From Nitrosovibrio sp. Nv4 (lineage in GTDB: Bacteria; Pseudomonadota; Alphaproteobacteria; Acetobacterales; Acetobacteraceae), in assembly GCA_943330455.2 (NCBI GenBank), contig CALQHT020000030.1:1-34613 (forward strand): a DNA stretch of 34,613 nt, read 5' to 3'. The notes under the pieces were generated by a model. It did no database searches, was not told the DNA's origin, and saw only the letters and a list, made by a program, of their open reading frames with translations. The translations under genes and the position numbers were made by a program. Shown in pieces: positions 1 through 7,898 of the stretch. Each line of letters begins with the position of its first letter. The first letter of the stretch is position 1.

Positions 1-2
1 AC

Positions 3-134
3 AACAGGTTCGGTACCCAAGTCTGGAAGACCTACAACGACATTGTCCGCGCCTGCGCCAGGGCTTGGAATTGGTTCGTCTCGGACCCGGCGAGGATCAC
101 CTCGATTGGTACCCGGGAATGGGTGATTCTTTAA
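3..134 (+). pseudogene. IS630-family transposase, C-terminal end
   Basis: The frame is open from the window edge to TAA at 132-134 and encodes the last 43 residues of a protein ending in ITSIGTREWVIL. The pattern of an N-R-F/V start, then TYxDI, AWN, and the final SIGTREW block matches the C-terminus of IS630-family DDE transposases, which excise and reinsert their own element. The rest of the gene lies outside the window, so it cannot be said whether the element is intact. Its stop is in the same frame as the chemotaxis receptor remnant that follows, consistent with an insertion into that gene. The family call is from memory of the conserved C-terminal motif. Confidence 0.7.
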
Positions 135-148
135 GCGGGTTGGTATCA
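135..148 (+). repeat. probable terminal sequence of the IS630-type element
   Basis: The 14-mer GCGGGTTGGTATCA lies between the transposase stop and the point where receptor-like sequence resumes. The identical 14-mer recurs at 29589-29602. It is therefore a candidate element terminus, but the exact junction and target duplication cannot be fixed from one end. Confidence 0.4.
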
Positions 149-479
149 GATCAACGCGATCCAGCAATCGACCGGGGAAGCGGTGACCGCGATCAAGAGC
201 ATCAGTTCGACGATCGAGCAGGTGAGCAATATCGCCACAACGATCGCCTCGGCCGTGGAGCAGCAGGGCAACGCGACGTCGGAGATCGCCCGCAACGTGC
301 AGCAGACCGCCGCCAGCACGCAAGCGGTCGGGGAGAACATCCAAGGCGTGACCCAGGCCGCAAACGACACCGGCGCGGCGGCGTCCCAGGTGCTGAGTTC
401 GTCGGGCGAACTATCGAAACAGGCCGAGATGCTGACGGTCGAAATGGGCAAGTTCCTGGATCAGGTGCGCGCCGCCTGA
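147..479 (+). pseudogene. methyl-accepting chemotaxis protein, C-terminal remnant
   Basis: From about 147 the frame reads QINAIQQSTGEAV..., then IEQV-IA--IASAVEQQGNAT-EIARNVQQTA, and ends FLDQVRAA at the TGA (477-479). This is the C-terminal methylation helix and end of the signalling domain of an MCP, the coiled-coil receptor that controls CheA. The periplasmic, membrane, HAMP and kinase-contact parts are missing because transposase sequence directly abuts the 5' side. A GTG at 183 could start a 98-residue fragment, but there is no reason to expect it to function. The remnant is most simply read as a receptor gene interrupted by the insertion sequence to its left. Confidence 0.75.
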
Positions 480-515
480 TCGGGGCGAGGCCCGGACGGA
501 GCCGTTGCCTGTCGC

Positions 516-544
516 GATGAACCCGCCCATTGGGCGGGTTCATC
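516..544 (+). terminator. hairpin terminator after the MCP remnant
   Basis: Two 14-base arms (GATGAACCCGCCCA and its exact complement) are separated by a single base, then followed by the weakly T-rich TGTTTGCTGCTTC. It sits 36 bp past the MCP stop, between convergent genes, so it probably ends transcription from the left. Confidence 0.7.
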
Positions 545-678
545 TGTTTGCTGCTTCAGTGCCACGCGACGCCATCCGCGCGATCTGGTGGTGAGCACCG
601 GTGTTTCCCACGGCGTGGCCGGTGCGGACCCGCCATGAGGCGGTCTCAACACCAGATGTTGCGTGTCGCCTTGGCTCT

Positions 679-1818
679 TCAAGCGGAGACGGTCAGCTCC
701 GCCATGTCAAACCGATACACGCGTGCGGTGTTGCCGCCGGCGATCTTGGCCTGTTCGTCGTCCGGGACGCCGGTCAAGATCTCCGCCAGGATTTTCCGCG
801 ATTGGGGAAACGTTGACTCGCTGTGCGGATAGTCCGAACCCCACATCAGATTGTCGACACCGATGGCGTCTCGCAAGCGAATGCCGATGGCATCCTCCTG
901 GAAGCTCAGCACGACATTACGGCGGAAGAAGTCGCTCGGCATCATACCATTTTTGAAACGATAAATCGCCTCACCCTGGCGCTCGCGGTACGTGTAGTCC
1001 ATGGTCGAGAGTACATGGGGCGCCCAGGACAGTTCAAACTCAACGATAGCCAGTATTAGGCTGGGATGCCGCTCGAACACCCCCGAGAAGATCATGTCGC
1101 ACATCGACAACGCCGGGTAGAACGCCTTGGTCGCACGGCTGCTGGCGTCGCGCAGCGTTTTGTCACCGATCCCGCGGACCCTGCCCTGCCGCCGTGTCGC
1201 CGTGTGCAGGCTCAGTGGCATGTTCAGCGCCGCGGCGGCGGCCCAGAACGGCTCATACTCCGATTGGTCATAGCGCCGGTCCTCGAGTGGATACTCGGTG
1301 ATCATCGCACCGGCCAGGCCCAGTCGGGCGGCCCGCTCCAGTTCCTTGATCCCATCCTGAACGTCGTCCAGGTTGATCATCGCGATGCCCTTAAGCCGAG
1401 CGGGATCCGTGCGGCAGAATTCGGCGAGCCAGTCGTTATATGCACGGAATATAGCGGACATCAGCGGCGTGTCCGTCAGCTTGAAGTAGAATAGCCCTTG
1501 TGAGGGATAGATGACTTCACCGGCCACCCCATCGAGCGCCATGTCCTTGATGTGTTGCGCTGGGTCGTAGCCACCACGCAGCACGTCTTCGAATCGCCCC
1601 TGACCGGTGATGGTCTCGGGGGCGTCGAACCGCGCGCCTGCGTTCGAGATGAGGCCGATCCCAGAAAGGATCTGATCCGCCTCGACCACGATCTGATCGG
1701 CGCCATCGATCCGCTGTATCCGTGGCGCACGATCCCGGAACGGCGCATCGATGCGAGTCAGCCACAAATCGGGCGGTTCGAACACGTGAGAGTCAGACGA
1801 GAGAACCAGGGGCAGCAT
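679..1818 (-). CDS. amidohydrolase (amidohydrolase_2 / ACMSD-like metal hydrolase)
   Basis: This 379-residue protein has the TIM-barrel metal-hydrolase layout. An N-terminal SSDSHVFEPPDLW block carries the first metal-binding D/H (D9, H11). Further candidate ligands are H205 in SLHTATRR and H251 in ERHPSL, and D329 in WGSDYPHSES is the usual final catalytic Asp. Family members hydrolyse or decarboxylate small cyclic or aromatic acids; the substrate here cannot be told. An AAGGAG box (minus strand, complement of 1825-1830) lies 6 bases before the ATG and fixes the start. It is the last gene of a minus-strand run, 308 bp downstream of the ketopantoate-reductase-like gene, so it probably has its own promoter. 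Confidence 0.85.
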   Translation of the reverse strand: MLPLVLSSDSHVFEPPDLWLTRIDAPFRDRAPRIQRIDGADQIVVEADQILSGIGLISNAGARFDAPETITGQGRFEDVLRGGYDPAQHIKDMALDGVAGEVIYPSQGLFYFKLTDTPLMSAIFRAYNDWLAEFCRTDPARLKGIAMINLDDVQDGIKELERAARLGLAGAMITEYPLEDRRYDQSEYEPFWAAAAALNMPLSLHTATRRQGRVRGIGDKTLRDASSRATKAFYPALSMCDMIFSGVFERHPSLILAIVEFELSWAPHVLSTMDYTYRERQGEAIYRFKNGMMPSDFFRRNVVLSFQEDAIGIRLRDAIGVDNLMWGSDYPHSESTFPQSRKILAEILTGVPDDEQAKIAGGNTARVYRFDMAELTVSA

Positions 1819-1824
1819 CGACGT

Positions 1825-1830
1825 CTCCTT
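1825..1830 (-). promoter_or_regulatory. ribosome binding site of the amidohydrolase
   Basis: AAGGAG on the minus strand, 6 bases upstream of the ATG at 1818. It decides the start codon. Confidence 0.7.
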
Positions 1831-2126
1831 TGTGATCCGGCGCGAGCAGCACCTTTGGCAACCTGTCGATCGTCGTCAAGGTGGGCGCGGTTAGTGATCC
1901 ATGCCCGGCTGCCGTCAAGACTGCCTCAGGGTCCACTTAGACGATGACCAAGAATACCGAGTCAGGAGGCGACGGCACGTGCCTCTCCACGTCATGGCGG
2001 GTTCGGACCCACCATCCACGACTTGCAGCGTTGATCTCGGCAACGTCGTGGGTGGTGGGCCTTCGCCCGCCCTGACGGGATTTTGGCGTCCGTATCCCTG
2101 TCGGAGCGTTAATTCCTGGCGCCGTC
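1831..2126. other. intergenic region with one long imperfect hairpin
   Basis: No credible ORF is present. The 15-base arms 2008-2022 and 2045-2059 are complementary with one mismatch and enclose a 22-base loop. The structure lies about 70 bp past the stop of the minus-strand reductase gene and may slow or end its transcription, although no T-tract follows. Confidence 0.5.
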
Positions 2127-3191
2127 TTAGTTCAGCCGCAGGTCCAGGATGTGCTTCGGATCGGCCTGCAACTCACCCTTTTCGACGCGCTTGACGATAT
2201 CGACCAGCGCGGCGTTGGCGGGGGTGGGGATGCCGATTTCCTCGCCCTTGCGGACGATCAGGCCGTTCAGGAACTCGATTTCCGTGCGGCGGCCCTTGAC
2301 CATGTCCTGGCCCATCGACGGGCGGTGTTCGCCGCCGCCAGCCTTGGCGACCTCGGCCAGGCGGTGCTCGTCGTATTCCTTGATCGCGGCCGCGTCCCCC
2401 TCGCCGGCACGGGCGATGATTTCCGGGTCGATGTGGTGGACTTCCTCCAGCTCATAGCCGAGCGCCTGACCGACGCGGATTGCCTCGCTGCCCAGGCGGG
2501 AGCCGAAGCGGCGCAGCGAGTCGTTGGTCAGGATGGCCTTGCTGACCAGCCCGGTGGAGGCGGACATGCCGTTCGCCATCGCGTTGGTCACCAGCTTCGA
2601 CCAGCGCTCGCCCCAGATATTGGTGGTTGCCAAAGCCGAGTCGGACAACGCCACCAGACGACGGACTTCTTCGACCCGGTCGGTGATGCGGCCATGCACT
2701 TCGCCGGTGCGGAAGACGGTGTGCTTGTCACCGCTTTTGCCGGCGGCGCGCTTCACATGGGCGGGTTCGGCCAGATCGACGGTGATGGAGCTGGCGATGC
2801 AGCCGATCACCTTGCCCCAGCCGACGACGCCGGCGATGGTTTCCTCGTTCATGCAGTTCTGCAACGACACCACGAAGCCGGCCGGGGCCAGATACTGGGC
2901 GATCATGGTGGTCGCCCACTCGGTGTCGTAGGATTTCATGCAGACGAAGGCGATGTCGAAGGGCTTTTCCTTCGCCGCCTGCTGCAATTCGGTCAGGTGC
3001 AGAGCGCGGACCGGGGTCGACCAGGGTTCGACGTCTCGAAGGTGAGAGACCTTCAGGCCGTTGGCCTTCATGGCTTCGACATTGGCCGGCCAGGGGTCGA
3101 TGAAGGTGATGTCCTCGCCGGCCCGCGCCATATGCGCTCCGGCATAGGCGCCGACGGCTCCGGTGCCCATGACTGCGATCTTGTAGCCCAT
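2127..3191 (-). CDS. ketopantoate reductase family protein (ApbA/PanE-like)
   Basis: This 354-residue protein starts with a Rossmann fingerprint, GTGAVGAYAG (residues 9-18), for NADP(H). The C-terminal helical domain contains ERWSKLVTNAMANGMSA with the expected catalytic Lys199 and Asn203, then GRRTEIEFLNG with the substrate-contacting Glu near 304. PanE reduces 2-dehydropantoate to pantoate in CoA synthesis. This copy is about 50 residues longer than typical PanE and has no pantothenate neighbours, so it may act on another 2-keto acid. A GGGAGG box precedes the ATG. It lies upstream of the amidohydrolase on the same strand. Confidence 0.85.
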   Translation of the reverse strand: MGYKIAVMGTGAVGAYAGAHMARAGEDITFIDPWPANVEAMKANGLKVSHLRDVEPWSTPVRALHLTELQQAAKEKPFDIAFVCMKSYDTEWATTMIAQYLAPAGFVVSLQNCMNEETIAGVVGWGKVIGCIASSITVDLAEPAHVKRAAGKSGDKHTVFRTGEVHGRITDRVEEVRRLVALSDSALATTNIWGERWSKLVTNAMANGMSASTGLVSKAILTNDSLRRFGSRLGSEAIRVGQALGYELEEVHHIDPEIIARAGEGDAAAIKEYDEHRLAEVAKAGGGEHRPSMGQDMVKGRRTEIEFLNGLIVRKGEEIGIPTPANAALVDIVKRVEKGELQADPKHILDLRLN

Positions 3192-3267
3192 TTGGTTTCC
3201 TCCCGCTTCAGGATGCGTAGGCGCCTAGTGTGACGCGATGGACGGGAAAGGCAATGTCTGGGGGGTG

Positions 3268-3990
3268 TCAGGCGTGCGCGCCCTCCAGATAGGCGGCGCG
3301 GATTTCGGGGCGGGCCAGAAGTTCGGCGCCCGTGCCGGCCATGGTGATCGCGCCGTTCACCAGCACGTAGCCGCGATGCGCCAGCCGCAGGGCCTGATAG
3401 GCGTTCTGCTCCACCAGCAGCACGGTCAGGCCCGTGGCGCGGTTCAGGTCGCGGATCGCCCCGAAAATCTGTCGCACCACCAACGGCGCCAGTCCCAGCG
3501 ACGGTTCGTCCAACAACAATAACCGAGGCCGCGACATCAACGCTCGCCCGATCGCCAGCATCTGCTGTTCGCCGCCCGACAGCGTGCCGCCGCGTTGGGT
3601 CATCCGCTCCTTCAGGCGAGGGAACAGGGTGAAGACCTGCTCCATGACGGTGCCGATGTCGGTCTGGCCGGAGACTTCCGCGCCCATCAGCAGGTTTTCG
3701 TAGACGGTCATGCGGCCGAAGATGCGGCGCCCCTCCGGCGCCTGGGCGATGCGTTGGCGCATGATCAGGTGCGTTGGCAGGCGGGTGATGTCGGCGCCGT
3801 TATAGACGATGGACCCGGTGCGCGCCTGGGGATTGCCGCAGATGGTCATCATCAGGGTGGATTTGCCGGCTCCGTTGGCGCCGATCAGGGTGACGATCTC
3901 GCCTTCATGCACCTCCAGGTCCACGCCGCGCAGGGCCTGGATGGCGCCGTAGAAGGCGGTGACACCGGTCAGGGACAGCAGGGCGGTCAT
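3268..3990 (-). CDS. livF: branched-chain amino-acid ABC transporter ATP-binding protein LivF
   Basis: The protein is 240 residues, the normal LivF size. It has Walker [10 protein letters not shown] (37-45), the LSGGEQQ signature and Walker [14 protein letters not shown]. It powers uptake of leucine/isoleucine/valine or related amides on the cytoplasmic face of the inner membrane. The ATG at 3990 overlaps the livG stop by four bases (ATGA), which indicates translational coupling and settles the start. It is the last gene of the livM-livG-livF block. The start is placed by the overlap and by the conserved beginning of the domain, not by the longer upstream open frame. Confidence 0.93.
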   Translation of the reverse strand: MTALLSLTGVTAFYGAIQALRGVDLEVHEGEIVTLIGANGAGKSTLMMTICGNPQARTGSIVYNGADITRLPTHLIMRQRIAQAPEGRRIFGRMTVYENLLMGAEVSGQTDIGTVMEQVFTLFPRLKERMTQRGGTLSGGEQQMLAIGRALMSRPRLLLLDEPSLGLAPLVVRQIFGAIRDLNRATGLTVLLVEQNAYQALRLAHRGYVLVNGAITMAGTGAELLARPEIRAAYLEGAHA

Positions 3991-4795
3991 GCGGCGACCT
4001 CGTCTTCGTCGCCTTCGCCCAGATAGGCGGCGATCACGGCGGGGTCGGCGCGGACCTCGGCCGGGGTGCCGTCGCTGATCTTCTTGCCGTGGTCCAGCAC
4101 CACGATGTGGTCGGAGATGCGCATCACGACGCCCATATCGTGCTCGATCAGCAGCAGGGAGCACCCGCCGTCGCGAATGCGTAGCAGCAGCCCGTTCAGT
4201 TCGTCGGATTCCCGCGGGTTGAGGCCGGCGGCGGGCTCGTCCAGGCACAGCAGGACGGGGTCGATGCACATGGCGCGAGCGATTTCCAGGCGGCGTTGCG
4301 CGCCATAGGGCAGGGACCCGGCGAGGTCGTCGGCGCGATCGATCAGACCGGTGGCGTCCAGCCAGTGGCGGGCCTTGTCCATGCCGGCGGCCTCCGCGGC
4401 TCGGTAACGCCCCAGACCGAGGACGGCCAGAACGCCGAACCCGGTCGCCGCCATCAGGGTGTTGTGCTGTGCCACCAGCAGGTTTTCCAGCGCGGTCATA
4501 CCGGCGAACAAACGGATGTTCTGGAAGGTGCGCGCGACCTTGGCGCGCGACGCGATCCGGTGGCCGGGCAGGCGATGCAGCGCGTGCGCTTTCCCGTCCG
4601 TATGGGTCAGGGTGATGGCACCGGTGGTCGGACGGTAGAAGCCGGTGATGCAGTTGAACACAGTGGTCTTGCCGGCGCCGTTCGGGCCGATGACCGCGGT
4701 GATGTCGCCTTCTTTGGCCTGGAACGACAGGTCGTCCACGGCTTTCAGGCCGCCGAACCGCATGGTCAGGTTGTCAACGGAGAGCAACGGGGCCA

Positions 4796-4796
<1 letters not shown>
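3987..4796 (-). CDS. livG: branched-chain amino-acid ABC transporter ATP-binding protein LivG
   Basis: The protein is 269 residues with Walker [10 protein letters not shown] (37-45), an [15 protein letters not shown] signature region (the usual LSGGQ is LPYGAQ, typical of LivG) and Walker [14 protein letters not shown]. It is the partner ATPase of LivF. Its ATG overlaps the livM stop by one base and its stop overlaps the livF start, so the three genes form a tightly coupled operon. The C-terminus carries the acidic-rich stretch [10 protein letters not shown]. Confidence 0.93.
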
Positions 4797-6106
<1,310 letters not shown>

Positions 6107-6450
6107 GCGTCTTGGGCGCCTGGTGGACGGGGTTTTCGGGCGAGGGGGTTGCTGTGCTGGGGTGCTGCCATGCGTAGTTGGTCGCATGGAGTGGAGTGGG
6201 GTTCAAGGTTGGTGGGGTTGGTGGGGTGGGATTGGTGGGTCTGCCCAGGTGGGCTTCCGTCTGGCTTTGGCAGTGTCCGGACATCGCTCGGGGCCACCAT
6301 GGATCGGCTTCCAGTCGCGGGGCGGAACCGGTTGGTCGCTTGGATCGTTCGTGCCGTGGTCATGAACGCCGCCGCCTGCTCGGCGTAGCGGGGTGACTCC
6401 GGGCGGCGGATCGTTGCGTTTTCAAAGACGCTGGGTACTATCTGGGGGTG
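6107..6450. other. intergenic region with G/T-rich low-complexity tract
   Basis: No gene is supported here. The plus strand at 6205-6240 is almost purely G and T. It contains four G-runs of three or more within 26 bases (6214-6239), which fits a G-quadruplex pattern. This lies 108-133 bp upstream of the livM start, where a promoter or lost livH/livK would be expected. Confidence 0.5.
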
Positions 6451-7029
6451 TTATCTGGCCTCGGCACCGTCCGGGTCTGACGGAAAGGCCAGGCCCTCAT
6501 ACAATTCCCCCAACGGCACCGCGGCGGCGATCTCCGGCAGGGGGAGGTCCACGTCGCCGATCAGGATGTGCCCGACCCAATCGTCCCCATCGCGGGAGAA
6601 CACCGTCGCGGCCTGGAGGGTTTGTTCCAGGATCACGTAGCGTTGGATGGATGGGGTGTCGCGGTATTCGCGGTTCTTTTCGATCCGGTCCGTGTCCGAC
6701 GTGCTGGCACTGAGAATTTCGAACACGATGACGGGTTCGGTGACGACCGTCGCGTCAACCGGGACGGGCGAGCACACGACGAACGCATCCGGGTAGCGAA
6801 TCCGCCCGGCCACCTGGATTTTCAGTTCACTCCCCACCGCTCGGCAGGGTCCGCCGCGGAGGCGATCCCGCAACGCGCCGATGAGGTTGACCTGGATGAA
6901 GGCGTGCGCGGCCGTGCCACCGGTCATGGCGACTGGTTCGAAACCGTCGAATTCATATTTCATGGGCTGGCGGTTTTCCCAGTCCAGGAATTCCGCCAGG
7001 GTCATGGTGTATTGCAGGGCCGCGCTCAT
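6451..7029 (-). CDS. Uma2 family endonuclease-like protein (copy 1)
   Basis: This 192-residue protein of the Uma2/DUF820 family has a PD-(D/E)XK nuclease-like fold common in cyanobacteria and some Alphaproteobacteria. Visible landmarks are MTLAEFLDWE near the N-terminus, YEFDG, then RIRYPDAFV with Asp81 and VIVFEILS with Glu104, the expected active-site acid positions. The end is ELYEGLAFPSDPD. The ATG at 7029 gives the same length (192) as the paralogue at 9934-10512, which supports this start over the longer frame. The function is unknown. It follows the Avd-like gene on the same strand, in the place where a DGR would normally have its reverse transcriptase. Confidence 0.85.
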   Translation of the reverse strand: MSAALQYTMTLAEFLDWENRQPMKYEFDGFEPVAMTGGTAAHAFIQVNLIGALRDRLRGGPCRAVGSELKIQVAGRIRYPDAFVVCSPVPVDATVVTEPVIVFEILSASTSDTDRIEKNREYRDTPSIQRYVILEQTLQAATVFSRDGDDWVGHILIGDVDLPLPEIAAAVPLGELYEGLAFPSDPDGAEAR

Positions 7030-7269
7030 GGGCGGGAGTATAGCACTGGCCGAGCGTCCGGGGATAACTGATTTGCAGTGCGGGTCGGACCTGCTTATCG
7101 GTCCTGAAGGCGGACCGGCGCCCGCCGCCGCAAGGGCCAAAGCGGACGCCGCCGTCAGGGGGTTGCCTTCAGGGGGTTGCCTTCAGGGCACCCCACTCAT
7201 CATGGGCGCCCCCGAACGCGGTATTGGCAAACCTGGGGTCGTCGTCCGGCCAGGTGCGGCATGCATCTG
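7030..7269. other. gap between Avd-like gene and Uma2, with a 14-bp tandem repeat
   Basis: Two exact copies of AGGGGGTTGCCTTC lie at 7157-7170 and 7171-7184, plus four bases of a third. No ORF with family resemblance is visible. In a complete DGR the template repeat would be expected near here, but I see no adenine-rich copy of the variable region. Confidence 0.5.
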
Positions 7270-7575
7270 TTATTTCCGCGCATCGATCAGGCGCAATTCG
7301 AACGACAGTCGCATGAAGTAACGCAGACGCTCCAGGCCCAGATTCGCTTCGACGAGCTTTACATCGCGCGCCTTCGTGAACGTGGCACCAATCAGCAATT
7401 CCAGCACGTCCAGCGCGGTGCTTTCGATCCGGTCGCCCAGCACGAATTTCTGCTTGCGCGGATATTTCTCCACGGTGGGAATCAGCCACAAAAGAACCTG
7501 GTACATCGCTTCCAGCGCTGGTCCGGTCGTTCGGGCATTGTTGGCGGTTTCGATCATGCGGCCATCCTGGCGCAT
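7270..7575 (-). CDS. Avd-like four-helix-bundle protein (DGR accessory)
   Basis: At up to 101 residues, it is all helix with the family hallmarks LLWLIPTVEKYPRKQKFVLGDRI, ALDVLELLIGA and LVEANLGLERLRYFMRLSFEL. This is the four-helix-bundle family (Avd/bAvd, S23-like) whose best-known members assemble as a basic barrel that binds the DGR reverse transcriptase and template RNA. The alternative start at M7 (7557) gives 95 residues. It ends LIDARK, apparently ten or more residues short of family members, so it may be truncated. It lies 126 bp downstream of the variable-region remnant, the classical target-avd order, but no reverse transcriptase follows. Free-standing family members exist outside DGRs, so context carries much of the inference. 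Confidence 0.7.
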   Translation of the reverse strand: MRQDGRMIETANNARTTGPALEAMYQVLLWLIPTVEKYPRKQKFVLGDRIESTALDVLELLIGATFTKARDVKLVEANLGLERLRYFMRLSFELRLIDARK

Positions 7576-7652
7576 AGGCCCCCGAGTCGGGAAACCTTAT
7601 TCTCTATCCACTCCAATCGTTGCAAATACGGTGTTTAATCCGTGAAAATTCC

Positions 7653-7671
7653 CCAGGGGCTACGCCCCTGG
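7653..7671. repeat. 8-bp GC-rich hairpin between the target tail and the Avd-like gene
   Basis: CCAGGGGC and its complement flank a 3-base loop. DGR target genes often have a hairpin just past the variable region. However, very similar palindromes occur at 22212-22466, so this may equally be a dispersed repeat. Confidence 0.6.
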
Positions 7672-7700
7672 ACCCCTTGCAGGACGTAAAGAGATAAAGA

Positions 7701-7898
7701 TCAAAGAGGTGAAAGCGTTCTGGCCACCCGGAAACCGATGCCGCCGCCCCGGCTGCCGGGGGAGTCCCCGAGGCGGGAGCCGGCGCGGACGCCCCACGGA
7801 ATGCCGTACCAGGAGCCGCCGCGCAGGACACACTGACAACCCAGGGTTGTATTTCGTGGGTTCTCATTTACGATCCGCGACTCGCTATAGGTCGGAAA
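7701..7898 (-). pseudogene. read-through tail of the FGE-fold gene with DGR-type variable region
   Basis: Directly after the in-frame TAG (7899-7901) the same frame stays open for 65 more codons to a TGA at 7701-7703. It resumes family sequence: VLRGGSW (from about 7823), then a glycine- and serine-rich stretch, then IGFRVARTL. RGGSW...GFRVA is the C-terminal signature of formylglycine-generating-enzyme-fold proteins, and in DGR targets the stretch between these motifs is the diversified one. The 23 codons at 7740-7808 between W and I contain only four adenines, as expected if template adenines were substituted. The tail cannot be made without stop read-through, so the gene is called broken here. 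Confidence 0.75.
7740..7808 (-). other. candidate DGR variable region core
   Basis: Twenty-three codons lie between RGGSW and IGFRVA. Residues such as YGIPWG, GSRLGD and SRGGG occupy positions that are Asn (AAC/AAT) in typical template-repeat translations of this family, and nearly all can be reached by changing adenines only. The assignment rests on family knowledge; no template repeat is visible for comparison. Confidence 0.55.

Noticed and set aside
183-479. Intact 98-residue protein from the GTG at 183
   Set aside because: Family sequence continues upstream of the GTG to about 147, so it is the tail of an interrupted receptor and not a complete gene.
7030-7269. DGR template repeat
   Set aside because: I looked on both strands for an adenine-rich copy of the RGGSW...GFRVA coding stretch here and elsewhere in the window and saw none.
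7169-7489. Open frame of 106 codons overlapping the Avd-like gene
   Set aside because: It overlaps most of the Avd-like gene in another frame, and only the Avd frame shows family residues.
7653-7671. DGR-specific hairpin after the variable region
   Set aside because: The position fits, but the same type of palindrome occurs elsewhere in the window, so it is listed only as a repeat and not used as proof of a DGR.
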